Source: Gammaproteobacteria bacterium
GTDB lineage: Bacteria; Pseudomonadota; Gammaproteobacteria; SZUA-229
Direction: 5' to 3'
Assembly: GCA_029882395.1 (NCBI GenBank)
Contig: JAOUKT010000008.1
Location: forward strand, 1-64,000
DNA length: 64,000 bases
A program made the position numbers and the translations under genes. The number at the start of each line of letters is the position of its first letter. The stretch's first letter is position 1. Below the pieces are notes generated by a model. That model made no database searches. It saw only the letters and a list, made by a program, of their open reading frames with translations, and had not been told where the DNA came from. Positions 46,601-54,968 of this stretch are shown here, in pieces.

Positions 46601-46841
46601 GTAGAGGGTTATATCGGTAGCGGTCGACGTTTGCATCGAAGCCATAGTTTAGAATTTCATCACCATCGCTAAAACCATCACCGTCCGTATCGGCCAGTAG
46701 CGGTGATGTGCCATAGAGATTGAGCTCATCATTATCCGACAAGCCATCACCATCCGCATCAGCAGGCGTTGTGGAAGACCCCGAGCCACAGCCGGCGAAG
46801 CTACCTAACAAGAATAGTAAAAAGATATATTTCATATTCAT
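43659..46841 (-). CDS. Protective antigen/binary toxin B-like lipoprotein with FG-GAP propeller
   Basis: 1060 residues. The lipoprotein signal ends at SFAGC (Cys18). Ca-binding type-3 repeats lie at 28-62 (DADGDGLSDNDE, DTDGDGFSDGDE), then NPLLADLPLLDIEI at 78-91. A Ser/Thr/Gly-rich alternating stretch (100-190) leads into GVRLINSSHVPF (198-209), TMREIFLDSRSLTVTPALYQ (264-283) and WAATNVDDSNPGLTLEVILT (320-339). This order follows the Ca-binding and pore/oligomerisation domains of anthrax protective antigen, as I remember that family. More DxDxDG repeats follow at 418-512, a PKD-like domain at ~520-615 and FG-GAP/VCBS blades (DMNNDGKADVVGIG and similar) at ~625-1050. PA14 and the usual receptor domain are absent. 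GGGG precedes the ATG. A cell-surface or secreted pore-former is inferred. Confidence 0.8.
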   Translation of the reverse strand: MNMKYIFLLFLLGSFAGCGSGSSTTPADADGDGLSDNDELNLYGTSPLLADTDGDGFSDGDEILNYGFDANVDRYRYNPLLADLPLLDIEIATVPNIVQRFTESDSTEGSISNSNGGYTADTVSGSHTNTIGVAVEVGLETEISTTSASAKTSVKVTGSYSHAWTNGTSSEQQSNWESVESSTNGRTLSSEGGEVSVGVRLINSSHVPFTLEHVSLTLAQTYKDQQNKVIGTLNYDGGFSATSLGGKSTTTDLTFIKSNIDTNTMREIFLDSRSLTVTPALYQMTDINGDPIVYDQAVVDTRTAYVEIDYAFSLPTEKYWAATNVDDSNPGLTLEVILTNLLDIPVTEGSGSGMTTPHAGLLSVRNIQHANEKVRWVVTHVRDSVSDPIDMTYDIRNQDYALSSINIKAGDQVFISYLNDADGDGLGIRQESLYGTDPLIADTDGDGRTDFEEVKTPWNIVNANDELEEVYSNPLLADADNDTLNDSQEQQKSTNPDNNDTDGDGILDPDDSSIATGEAILDATLNIAQQQDNEFRITGIVQAGFDANLTNVAIDWGNGETPMTLNPSTLNPKNISIDRFYSYTSAGTYDFSITANELSIDGIARTLSKTSSVQVFPVTTVNDFLASQSWNYSKHIVDMADMNNDGKADVVGIGHDRVWVALADGNGGFNAATAWNIGYGSSNYADSVRPTPVTAKFVDLNNDSLPDVLIFDNAGVRVMINNNGLSLSNQLLVISDTGADQGFGADSIREVADINGDSKPDIVAIKNGTGTVAYINTSATGGSFTVGARKVQVQSLTDTGGWSRHDTRLLADVNGDGRDDLIGFGTNGVSVMASTGDGHFQSAVNFPEHFVRDPTVDNNTQEFYVVDIDQKNGKDLVRIGDGGIMVAFNTGNLDGSINFAAPVVKQSAFSNANWVRAWGQSIKNVWNNFGKNWVTYRYTDWQRRMIKDINADGYPDIIGFRDGRIDVSLNTKASLASGDAMFSAVRSYSSQFPVESGAFGYTEEPHPTDTNVAVRYIKAMPRFVEDINGDGQSDFVSLGINSGAAFSSAVVGPFVTVTTP

Positions 46842-47044
46842 TCCCCACTTTAGTTTATTTTTATATTGGCCAAATTATATTCATCACAAAAACTTATTCA
46901 TCACTCTAAAGTATGAAAATGGTGGCCAGGTTTGAGATAATGCAACAGAAACTTTCAATCTAAAGTATGATTGCTGAAAGCGTATTCATGCTATGATTTC
47001 GTGGAAATCTAAGAACACATACAATAAAAAATAAGGATTCTCTT
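46842..47044. promoter_or_regulatory. Divergent promoter region with 12-bp direct repeats
   Basis: TCTAAAGTATGA occurs exactly at 46905-46916 and again at 46959-46970, with starts 54 bases apart. The region separates the toxin-like gene from the LuxR-type regulator gene that faces away from it. The repeats are candidate binding sites for that regulator. Confidence 0.5.
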
Positions 47045-47689
47045 TTGAAAGTACTGATCATTGACGATCACCCGCTTTTCATAGATGGAATTTCCCTGCT
47101 ATTGAAACAGCTGTCGGATCATCTCGACATCACTTGCGTTATGTCTGTCAAGCAAGCCATCATTCAACTTGAGAGTGATGCAGAATTTGATATTATACTG
47201 CTCGATTTAAACCTGCCTGAGATGGATGGCGTCTCTTTGCTTAAACGATTCAAGGCCGATGAGTTATGCACGCCTCTGGTCATTATCTCGGCAGAAGAAC
47301 AGGCCGGCCTGATTAAATACACACTTGACTGGGGCGCAATGGGCTTTATTCCAAAGTCTTATCTTGCTGATGAAATGCTCGCCGCGTTACGCCGCATACT
47401 TCAGGGAGAGGTGTTTATTCCCGAATCCATTCAGCTATTACTGAGCAGGTTACCTGCAGCAATGCATTCAGAAAAATTACCTGACAGTCTGAAAAAAAGT
47501 GGCATCAGTAAAAAACAGTATGAAGTACTGTCACTGATATCGATGGGATATTCAAACCAGAAAATTGCTGACACGCTCAACAGAACCGAGCATACCGTAA
47601 AATCACACGTAACGGCCTTGCTGCATTTGCTGGGTGCAAAAAACCGCATGGAATGCGCCGACATTGCCAGAAAACGTGGTTTGATTTAA
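47045..47689 (+). CDS. NarL/LuxR-type response regulator
   Basis: 214 residues. The receiver domain has IIDDHPLFIDG and phospho-Asp54 (IILLDLNLPEMDG). The C-terminal helix-turn-helix reads KQYEVLSLISMGYSNQKIAD and TVKSHVTALLHLLGAKNRME. The start is a TTG with AAGGA upstream; no in-frame ATG fits the receiver. It is divergent from the protective antigen-like gene and convergent with a hybrid kinase 14 bases away, so these three probably form one signalling module. Confidence 0.88.
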   Translation: MKVLIIDDHPLFIDGISLLLKQLSDHLDITCVMSVKQAIIQLESDAEFDIILLDLNLPEMDGVSLLKRFKADELCTPLVIISAEEQAGLIKYTLDWGAMGFIPKSYLADEMLAALRRILQGEVFIPESIQLLLSRLPAAMHSEKLPDSLKKSGISKKQYEVLSLISMGYSNQKIADTLNRTEHTVKSHVTALLHLLGAKNRMECADIARKRGLI

Positions 47690-47703
47690 GCCCTTTATTG
47701 ACT

Positions 47704-49449
47704 TTATCTGTCAAGACAAAGACTGTTCATCATGATTCTAAGTTTAACCGGCTTCACGGGTTTATGCAGCACCGGGCAGCCACACTCTTTTATTTCTGCA
47801 AGGCTTTGTGTTGATGTGTCGGCTGTCACCAGCAATGACGGAATACTGGTTTCATAGCGAGCCTGCATGGCTTCAATCACTTCTATACCGGTTCTGTTAT
47901 CTTGCAGTCTGTAATCTGTTACCAGTATATCCGGGGTCAAATTGATTTTATCGATCAGCCTGATGGCTGAATCGAGAGAGTCAGCCTCATAAACATTACA
48001 GCCCCACTTCTTTAGCATGATCGACATGGCCTCACTGACAGCAACATCATCGTCGATTAATAAAACATCTTTACCCTGCAGACTCAGACTGCCCAGCGAA
48101 GACATTTCATGCTGATGTGATGGCAAAGCGATAGTGCTTTTTTTCAGCATCAGACTGAACACAGAACCTTTTCCATAAACAGACTGTATTGAAACCGTGT
48201 GCCCCATCAAATGGCATAATCGTTTAACTATCGCCAGTCCGAGTCCCAGCCCATGGTTCTGTCTGCGGTCCTGTTTTGTATTATGCAATTGTTTAAATTC
48301 ATCAAATATAGTGACGTAGTGATCGTCTTCAATGCCACAACCGCTATCCCATACCTGAATAAGCTGCCTATCGTTACGGCTGCGGCAGGTAATAAAAATA
48401 CTGCCCTTTTCTGTATAACGGATTGCATTGCTCAACAGGTTTCTTAAAATCCGTTCAAACCACAAAGGGTCAGTATATATAACGGCTTTTGACGGCCTGG
48501 CAAAAAGTTTGAGATTCTTGTTTCTGGCTTTTATTTCATATTGACGAATCACTTTGTCGATAGCATCATCTGCATCGACCGGCTGCATAAAAACCTCTAC
48601 TGCACCGGCATCTAATTTTGATATATCCAGCAACGCATCAAACAGCTTCAGCAACGACTCCTGTGAACTCTCGAGCTTTTGATATAACTGCATACGTTCG
48701 TTTTCATCATTGCAGTATTTTAATGCGCCAACAAACAGCCCCATGGAATGCAGGGGCTGTCGTAAGTCATGGCTGGCCGCCGCCAGGAAATGTGACTTGG
48801 ATATATTGGCTTTTTCAGCAAGTTCTTTTGCTTTTGTCACTTCTGCTTTCTGCTCAGTCAGCTGCTCGATTAAATCAAGATTTTTAAAGCGTAAATGAAC
48901 ACTCCTGTTGGAAGATTTACTGATAACATGCGAGTAACCTACCAGAGTCAGGAGATAGGCAACTGCCATCCACGAAAGGTAATGCCAGTTACTGCCCTCA
49001 TGGGTCATTGTGAAAAATATCAATGGCAGTGTGGCCGGTAAAATAAAAAAATAACACGCCGGCAGGTAAACGGAGCTTGAGGCCACCACATTGACAGTCA
49101 GGCCGCATATGATAAATAATATAAAATAATAACTTTCCAAGGGCACATCAAACAGCCCAATATACCCCCAGGCGCAGCCGGAAAAAAAACTAGCCAGCAA
49201 ATATAAATTTCTAAACAAATAAATATTTTTATGCGCTGAGAATAATCGTGAAATAATCACACGGTATACCGACATTAAAATAATAGAAATCAGCCACGTT
49301 ATTAGAATGGTGTGCATCACAACATTCCACAACATGACAACAAGTAAAGATGAAATAATGATGTTGCCGGCAATTATGAAATAGATATTCCCATAAAGCA
49401 TTTTCATTTGTGTCTGCAGTATTTTTTTATTATCAACGACTAATTGCAT
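47704..49449 (-). CDS. Membrane hybrid histidine kinase with C-terminal receiver
   Basis: 581 residues from ATG 49449; a TTG two codons upstream is open too. About six hydrophobic segments form the sensor (residues ~15-185), then a coiled linker. The HisKA domain has phospho-His227 in ASHDLRQPLHSMGLF, and the HATPase domain shows VWDSGCGI and GLGLGLAIVKRLCHL. The receiver has LLIDDDVAVSEAM and Asp512 in ILVTDYRLQDNRTG. The SHDLRQP subtype often pairs with nearby LuxR-type regulators. Its 3' end faces the regulator gene. A long A/T tandem repeat lies just upstream of it. Confidence 0.88.
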   Translation of the reverse strand: MQLVVDNKKILQTQMKMLYGNIYFIIAGNIIISSLLVVMLWNVVMHTILITWLISIILMSVYRVIISRLFSAHKNIYLFRNLYLLASFFSGCAWGYIGLFDVPLESYYFILFIICGLTVNVVASSSVYLPACYFFILPATLPLIFFTMTHEGSNWHYLSWMAVAYLLTLVGYSHVISKSSNRSVHLRFKNLDLIEQLTEQKAEVTKAKELAEKANISKSHFLAAASHDLRQPLHSMGLFVGALKYCNDENERMQLYQKLESSQESLLKLFDALLDISKLDAGAVEVFMQPVDADDAIDKVIRQYEIKARNKNLKLFARPSKAVIYTDPLWFERILRNLLSNAIRYTEKGSIFITCRSRNDRQLIQVWDSGCGIEDDHYVTIFDEFKQLHNTKQDRRQNHGLGLGLAIVKRLCHLMGHTVSIQSVYGKGSVFSLMLKKSTIALPSHQHEMSSLGSLSLQGKDVLLIDDDVAVSEAMSIMLKKWGCNVYEADSLDSAIRLIDKINLTPDILVTDYRLQDNRTGIEVIEAMQARYETSIPSLLVTADTSTQSLAEIKECGCPVLHKPVKPVKLRIMMNSLCLDR

Positions 49450-49470
49450 AAACAAAGAACCCTGTTAAAT

Positions 49471-49570
49471 TTATTTAAAATTATTTAAAATTATTTAAAA
49501 TTATTTAAAATTATTTAAAATTATTTTTAATTATTTTTAATTATTTTTAATTATTTTTAATTATTTTTAA
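49471..49570. repeat. Ten-copy 10-bp A/T tandem repeat
   Basis: Five copies of TTATTTAAAA (49471-49520) are followed without a break by five copies of TTATTTTTAA (49521-49570). The period is one helical turn, so A- and T-tracts are phased and the DNA is expected to be curved. It sits 22 bases upstream of the hybrid kinase ATG on the - strand, overlapping its promoter region. Confidence 0.97.
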
Positions 49571-50180
49571 TTTATATTAAATATAGTCTTACCATATAAC
49601 CAGCCCGCACTCACTTTTGCCTGATAACGCCTGCACGGATACGTTAAGAACACATTTTTAATATCCGTTTGAATAACGCATCAGAGCCGCGTCACGCAAT
49701 AATAACAGCTGAACACCGGGGTGGTGTTATTAAATACCCGGTGTGATCTCGATTAATGCCTGTAGTCAGCTGCATTGCCGCCACCCCAAATACACCCCTC
49801 AAAGCAAACAACTGTAAACCTGTCTCTGCTCACTTTATAGATTAGCCCAAAATGCGGCATTAAACAGATTATTGATCGCTTATGCAATTTTCATACGGTC
49901 AGGTCCGGGCAAACATTCAGCAGAAAAAGACGTATCGTTCTGCAACGTATTTACCGCTCAGTGGCGTTATGCAAAGCGGCGATGTCAGCTGTTTTTTATA
50001 TCATGAGCAGGCTATGGATGTCTCAAAAAAAGCTGATAATGAATAAACCTGATGTAAATGGGTGGGCAAATAATCCAATAAAACTGAAAACCTTAAAATT
50101 AAAGCAGATTCAAATCCCGTTTAGAAATATAATGCTGCATTTATTGACAACCAGCCAAGCCTTATTAAACAACCGCGACG
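49571..50180. other. Intergenic region upstream of cobQ
   Basis: About 610 bases with no convincing gene. Two mutually exclusive hairpins occur: AACACC/GGTGTT (49712-49729) and ACACCGGG/CCCGGTGT (49713-49744), sharing their left arm. I searched by eye for the cobalamin riboswitch B12-box and CCGCAACTG core and did not find them. A 111-codon frame at 49961-50296 overlaps cobQ and looks spurious. Confidence 0.5.
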
Positions 50181-51668
50181 ATGAACAGACACACGCTAAT
50201 GATACAAGGCACCACATCGGATGCCGGCAAAAGTACTTTTGTCGCGGGCTTATGCCGTGTATTACATCGACGGGGCATATCGGTTGCTCCTTTTAAACCA
50301 CAGAACATGGCATTAAACAGCGCGGTAACCGCCGATGGCGGTGAAATTGGTCGGGCGCAGGCCGTTCAGGCTCAGGCCTGTGGTTTAGAGCCACATATTG
50401 ATATGAACCCTGTTTTGTTAAAACCCAGTAGTGATCAGAACGCGCAAATTATTATTCACGGCAAAGCCTTAAAAAACATGAATGCGCGTGATTACCATCA
50501 GTACAAAACCGTAGCAATGAAGGCCGTGCTTGAGTCACACCAGCGCTTGTCTGAACAGTATGACATTATTATTGTTGAAGGGGCCGGCAGCCCGGCTGAA
50601 ATTAATTTACGCGACCGCGATATCGCCAATATGGGATTTGCTGAAGCCGTTGATTGCCCGGTGATTATCATTGCCGATATTGATAAAGGCGGCGTGTTTG
50701 CACATTTAACCGGCACACTGAATCTGCTCAGTCAGTCCGAACAGGATCGCACCAAAGGTTTTGTTATTAACCGTTTTCGCGGTGACATTTCTTTATTAAC
50801 ACCCGGTAACGACTGGCTCGAAGAATACACCGGTAAAACCGTTTTTGGTACACTGCCCTATCTGATGAATTTTCACCTTGAGGCAGAAGATGCCATCAAT
50901 TCCGAAAATAGTTTTGAAAGCGAAACACCGCTTAAAGTGATTGTGCCGGTGTTACCCAGAATCAGTAATCACACCGATTTTGATCCGCTGCGATTACACC
51001 CTCAGGTTGATTGTCAGTTTATCGCGGCAGACGCCGATATCCCGGCCTGTGATTTAATTATTCTTCCCGGCAGTAAAAATGTACGTGATGATTTTAACTG
51101 GCTCAAACAACATGGCTGGGATGAACACATTAACAGACACCTGCGCTATGGCGGAAAGTTGTTAGGCATCTGTGGCGGCTTTCAAATGCTGGGTAAAGCC
51201 ATTCATGATCCTGAGGGCATTGAAAGCAAAGCCGGCAGTGTCGATGCATTTGCATTGCTTGATTTTGAAACAAGCCTGCATGATGATAAACAACTTAAAA
51301 ACGTTAGCGGTTATCTGGCGCACTCAGAAACAAAAGTCAGTGGTTATGAAATCCATTGTGGCATTTCAACCGGCTCTGCACTTGAGCGGCCCGCCCTGGT
51401 TCTTGAAGATACAAACGATGGTGCCGTATCAGAAGATAACCTGATCATGGGCACTTATTGTCACGGTTTGTTTGAAGAGCAAAGCTCCTGTCAGTCCATG
51501 CTGGAGTGGGCCGGATTGAAAAACGCAAAAGCCATTGACTATTTTAAACGCCGCGAAGACGATATAAATCGCCTGGCTGATTGCATCGAAGAGCATATTG
51601 ATTTAAACGCTATCTGTGAATTATTAGATATTGAGATGGCCTGCAGCAATAAAAAGGTTTCTGTGTGA
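50181..51668 (+). CDS. cobQ: Cobyric acid synthase
   Basis: 495 residues. The N-terminal dethiobiotin synthetase-like domain has the P-loop [19 protein letters not shown]. The C-terminal type 1 glutamine amidotransferase domain has the catalytic Cys in [14 protein letters not shown] and His in [10 protein letters not shown]. It amidates cobyrinic acid a,c-diamide at four positions using ATP and glutamine (CbiP in the other nomenclature). It implies that corrin ring synthesis exists elsewhere in the genome. First gene of the cobQ-cobU-cobT-cobC-cobS operon; its stop overlaps the next start. Confidence 0.95.
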   Translation: MNRHTLMIQGTTSDAGKSTFVAGLCRVLHRRGISVAPFKPQNMALNSAVTADGGEIGRAQAVQAQACGLEPHIDMNPVLLKPSSDQNAQIIIHGKALKNMNARDYHQYKTVAMKAVLESHQRLSEQYDIIIVEGAGSPAEINLRDRDIANMGFAEAVDCPVIIIADIDKGGVFAHLTGTLNLLSQSEQDRTKGFVINRFRGDISLLTPGNDWLEEYTGKTVFGTLPYLMNFHLEAEDAINSENSFESETPLKVIVPVLPRISNHTDFDPLRLHPQVDCQFIAADADIPACDLIILPGSKNVRDDFNWLKQHGWDEHINRHLRYGGKLLGICGGFQMLGKAIHDPEGIESKAGSVDAFALLDFETSLHDDKQLKNVSGYLAHSETKVSGYEIHCGISTGSALERPALVLEDTNDGAVSEDNLIMGTYCHGLFEEQSSCQSMLEWAGLKNAKAIDYFKRREDDINRLADCIEEHIDLNAICELLDIEMACSNKKVSV

Positions 51669-52198
51669 TTGAACTGATTCTAGGCGGCGTAAAATCTGGC
51701 AAAAGCAAACTGGCTGAACAACATGCCATCAACACCGGGCTTGATGTTGTTTATATTGCAACAGCCATGAAAACATTCGATGGCATTACTGACCAGGCCA
51801 TGTTAGACCGAATAAAAAACCATCAGTTACAACGCCCGGCGCACTGGTCTGTTATCGAGGAACCTATAGCACTTGCTAAGACCTTAAGCGAACAGGTATC
51901 GGCTGATAAAACCCTGCTGGTTGACTGCCTGACCTTATGGCTTACCAACCTGCTGCTCAATGATGACAAAACATTGCTTAGACAAGAAACCGATCAGTTA
52001 ATTGAGACATTAAGCAGGCTCAATGGCGATATTATTTTTGTCTCCAATGAAACCAGCATGGGCATTATTCCCGAATCAAAACTGGCTCGTCAGTTTTGTG
52101 ATGAATCAGGAATTTTACATCAGAAATTAGCCGCTCTTTCAGGGCGGGTGATTTTAACCGTCGCCGGTTTACCACATCTATTAAAAGGTAGTCTTTAA
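51665..52198 (+). CDS. cobU: Adenosylcobinamide kinase/guanylyltransferase
   Basis: 177 residues. The P-loop is at the N-terminus ([17 protein letters not shown]), with [13 protein letters not shown] and [21 protein letters not shown] as family marks. It phosphorylates adenosylcobinamide and then adds GMP. The start is a GTG overlapping the cobQ stop (GTGA), with an AAAAAGG ribosome-binding site inside cobQ. Its TAA shares a base with the cobT ATG. Confidence 0.95.
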   Translation: MIELILGGVKSGKSKLAEQHAINTGLDVVYIATAMKTFDGITDQAMLDRIKNHQLQRPAHWSVIEEPIALAKTLSEQVSADKTLLVDCLTLWLTNLLLNDDKTLLRQETDQLIETLSRLNGDIIFVSNETSMGIIPESKLARQFCDESGILHQKLAALSGRVILTVAGLPHLLKGSL

Positions 52199-53253
52199 TG
52201 AATTCAACATGGCTTGAACAAGCATGCTTAACACTCAACAATAATGCACACAGTCAGGCAACTGAGCACCAGATGCAGCTGACAAAGCCGCCTGGCGCAC
52301 TGGGAAAACTCGAACACATCGCGATTCAACTGGCGGCCATGCAAAACAAAAAACTGCCTGAAATCAACACCGTGCAGATTACTGTGTTTGCAGCTGATCA
52401 TGGCATCGCCAATCAGGGTGTATCGGCTTTTCCGCAGGCTGTTACCGTTGAAATGATTAAGAACTTTTCTCGTGGCGGCGCGGCCATTAATGTTCTCGCC
52501 AGAGCCAATAATGCAACGCTTGATGTTGTTAATCTGGGCACGGCCTATCCTGCAGAGAACTTAAAAGGCGTTATCGATAAATCAATTGCCGATGGCACTA
52601 AAGATTTCTCGCAACAGCCAGCCATGTCCGAAACAGAATGCATGACAGCACTATCTGTCGGTGCCGAGTTAATCGATCAGGCCGCTGACAGACAAAGCGA
52701 TTTGTTTATTGCCGGGGAAATGGGCATTGCCAATACCTCATCTGCAACAGCGATTGCCTGTGCCTTATTAGAGCGCCCGGCTGAAGATTTGGCAGGTCCT
52801 GGTACCGGCCTTGATAATGCGGGCGTCGCCAAAAAAGCCGGCATTATCAACCAGTCACTGTCATTACATAAGCTGACAAAAGACGATGCGTTAAAAATAT
52901 TAGAAACCTTCGGTGGTTTTGAAATTGCCGCAATCACTGGCAGTTACATTCGCTGTGCACAATTAGGCATTCCTGTTCTTGTTGATGGTTTTATCTGCAG
53001 TGTTGCCGCGCTTGTGGCCTCGCGAATTAAACCCGGTGTGACAAGCTGGTTTCTTTATGCCCACGCCTCTGCAGAACCGGGGCATCAGATTATTATGCAG
53101 GCTTTAAATGCCACACCAATAGTTGACCTTGGCATGCGCCTGGGTGAAGGTAGCGGTGCTGCCGTTGCCATTCCACTGATCAAAAGTGCCTGTGCATTGC
53201 ATTCACAAATGGCCACTTTTGCAGAAGCAGGCGTTTCTGAAAAAAATGAATAA
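52198..53253 (+). CDS. cobT: Nicotinate-nucleotide-dimethylbenzimidazole phosphoribosyltransferase
   Basis: 351 residues, normal CobT length. Marks are LTKPPGALGKLEHIAIQLAA, FAADHGIANQGVSAFPQ, GEMGIANTSSATAIACAL and the catalytic Glu in MRLGEGSGAAVAI. It activates the lower-ligand base as alpha-ribazole phosphate. It sits between cobU and the phosphatase gene, matching the order of lower-loop assembly genes in other gammaproteobacteria. Confidence 0.95.
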   Translation: MNSTWLEQACLTLNNNAHSQATEHQMQLTKPPGALGKLEHIAIQLAAMQNKKLPEINTVQITVFAADHGIANQGVSAFPQAVTVEMIKNFSRGGAAINVLARANNATLDVVNLGTAYPAENLKGVIDKSIADGTKDFSQQPAMSETECMTALSVGAELIDQAADRQSDLFIAGEMGIANTSSATAIACALLERPAEDLAGPGTGLDNAGVAKKAGIINQSLSLHKLTKDDALKILETFGGFEIAAITGSYIRCAQLGIPVLVDGFICSVAALVASRIKPGVTSWFLYAHASAEPGHQIIMQALNATPIVDLGMRLGEGSGAAVAIPLIKSACALHSQMATFAEAGVSEKNE

Positions 53254-53267
53254 AGATAGCTGACAAT

Positions 53268-53864
53268 ATGTTCATCGATTTATTGCGCCATGGCGAAGTT
53301 GCGGGTAAAAGCTGTTTTCGCGGCCACACTGATCAGCCGTTAAGCAAAACAGGCTGGCAACAAATGGCGGCCGCGTTAGAAGATTACACCGCGGATATCG
53401 TTCTCAGCTCCCCACTACAACGCTGTGCTGATTTTTCAGCTCACTGGTCTGATGCAAAAAATATCAGCGCGGTTTTTATGCCCGAGTTTAAAGAAATTAA
53501 CTTTGGCGACTGGGATGGTTTAACGGCCGATGAAATTGCATTGACACAGGCGGATGAACTTCATCGTTTCTGGGATAACCCTGCAAGCGTGACGCCTCCA
53601 AAGGGAGAAAGCCTGGCTGAGTTTCAGCAACGCATTGTAAATGGCTGGGATTCATTAATAGAAAAGCATCATGGCCAGCATGTTTTGTTAGTCACTCACG
53701 GTGGTGTGATTAAAATACTTGTGGCACACGTGCTGTCGATGCCCGTTGAAAAACTGTTATCCATCGAAACACCACTGGCGGCTATGAGCCGTATCCGGAT
53801 AATGACTGATCCGGCAGGCATGCGCTATTCAAGCCTGGTTTTTCACGCCGGTAAAGCCTGCTAA
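53268..53864 (+). CDS. cobC: Alpha-ribazole phosphatase-like histidine phosphatase
   Basis: 198 residues of the phosphoglycerate mutase-like family. The catalytic RHG is in LLRHGEVAGKSCFRG, with LSSPLQRCADF, the Glu in FGDWDGL and the second His in VTHGGVIKILVAH. By position between cobT and cobS it should remove the phosphate from alpha-ribazole phosphate or adenosylcobalamin phosphate. Its TAA overlaps the cobS ATG. The name refers to the Salmonella scheme. Confidence 0.88.
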   Translation: MFIDLLRHGEVAGKSCFRGHTDQPLSKTGWQQMAAALEDYTADIVLSSPLQRCADFSAHWSDAKNISAVFMPEFKEINFGDWDGLTADEIALTQADELHRFWDNPASVTPPKGESLAEFQQRIVNGWDSLIEKHHGQHVLLVTHGGVIKILVAHVLSMPVEKLLSIETPLAAMSRIRIMTDPAGMRYSSLVFHAGKAC

Positions 53865-54595
53865 TGCGATCATTCCTTCTTGCCCTGGCGTTTTTAACGC
53901 GCATCCCCGGGCCAGCTATTGACAATATTTCTGATCGTGACATCGCACTATCACAGTATTATTACCCGCTGATAGGCCTGATCATTGGCCTGCTGCTGCT
54001 GCTCGGCGAACACTTTATCTCACTGCCTTCTGCCGCACTGGAAGCGGCCTTGTTATTAGCTCTCTGGGTATACATTACCGGCGCACTGCATATCGACGGG
54101 CTCGCTGATTGCGCCGATGCCTGGGTAGGCGGTTATGGTGATAAAGACAAAACCCTGTTGATTATGAAAGACCCACAGAGCGGGCCAGTCGCGGTTTCAC
54201 TGGTGGTTTGCATGTTGCTGATAAAATTTACCGCACTTGAGATCATCATTGAAAACGGCTCATGGAGCGCACTGCTTTTGTCAACCGTGATCGCCCGCAG
54301 CCTGTTACCTTTATTGTTCCAGACAACACCGTATGTGCGCAGCCATGGCCTGGGATCAGCCTTAAGCGCACGCCCGTCACTGCCACTGACCATTACAATG
54401 CAAATTTTATGTCTGCTATTGGCGATCTTATTAGCCGGCCTCTCTGGCCTGTTTATCGTCGTGGCAGCAGGCCTGCTTTTTATAATAATCCGCCATTTGA
54501 GCATTAAACGCGTTGGCGGCATCACCGGCGATGTTGCTGGCGCGATGGTTGAACTAACTGAAGTGCTGGTTTTAGTTGCTTTTTTAAGTCTGTGA
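53864..54595 (+). CDS. cobS: Adenosylcobinamide-GDP ribazoletransferase (cobalamin synthase)
   Basis: 243 residues with about six membrane segments. The catalytic loop is GALHIDGLADCADAWVGGYG followed by MKDPQSGPVAV, the family signature. It joins adenosylcobinamide-GDP to alpha-ribazole, the last assembly step, in the inner membrane. It is the final gene of the operon. The motif has Cys where many homologues have Thr (DGLADT), a minor variation. Confidence 0.95.
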   Translation: MRSFLLALAFLTRIPGPAIDNISDRDIALSQYYYPLIGLIIGLLLLLGEHFISLPSAALEAALLLALWVYITGALHIDGLADCADAWVGGYGDKDKTLLIMKDPQSGPVAVSLVVCMLLIKFTALEIIIENGSWSALLLSTVIARSLLPLLFQTTPYVRSHGLGSALSARPSLPLTITMQILCLLLAILLAGLSGLFIVVAAGLLFIIIRHLSIKRVGGITGDVAGAMVELTEVLVLVAFLSL

Positions 54596-54968
54596 TAGCA
54601 GCAAGGACAGCCTCTTCCCGGGTTACAAAAAAGCCGAAATCCTGAGCAAAACACAGTAAATATAGAAATATCAGCCAAATAGTCAAAATTATTACAATTT
54701 ATCGTTATTTAAGGCGTATATTTATTCTATTCTCATGCACTTTTCATGTAGAATATCCCCCTTTCAAAATTGGACGAGTGGGCTAGCGGGATTAAAGAGC
54801 GCTGCTACACTTGAATTGCAAGTTTTCCCGGATTGATTTTATCTGGCTATTGAGATGTAGCCAATATAATGATCAGTCTGGAATCTGGGGCCATCATGGG
54901 TTAACTCTCCATAGAGACTAACGCATCAATGGAAACCAGTAATTTAATGCCAACTTCAGAGTGCAAAA
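54596..54968 (+). promoter_or_regulatory. Long structured leader/promoter region of fusA
   Basis: 373 bases without a gene. An AT-rich part (54660-54760) probably holds the promoter. The last ~190 bases contain several small hairpins: ACTTG/CAAGT around 54819-54833, GGCTA/TAGCC at about 54845-54862 and CTCT/AGAG near 54905-54916. I could not fold them into a tRNA or known riboswitch. A 5' leader that regulates the elongation factor is possible. Confidence 0.4.

Noticed and set aside
50105-50125. tRNA T-arm-like sequence (gcagattcaaatcccg)
   Set aside because: The bases before it do not form acceptor, D or anticodon arms, so it is chance similarity.
43250-50180. Mobile element boundaries around the toxin-like module
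   Set aside because: No transposase, integrase, terminal inverted repeats or target duplications could be seen at either edge.
49961-50296. 111-codon frame upstream of and overlapping cobQ
   Set aside because: No recognisable protein features; it runs into cobQ in another frame and has no good start context.
54133-54678. 181-codon frame on the - strand over cobS
   Set aside because: It is antisense to cobS, and its sequence reads as an Arg/Ser-rich shadow.
54780-54870. tRNA-like leader before fusA
   Set aside because: A D-arm-like stretch and a 5-bp stem occur, but no acceptor stem or T-arm closes the cloverleaf.
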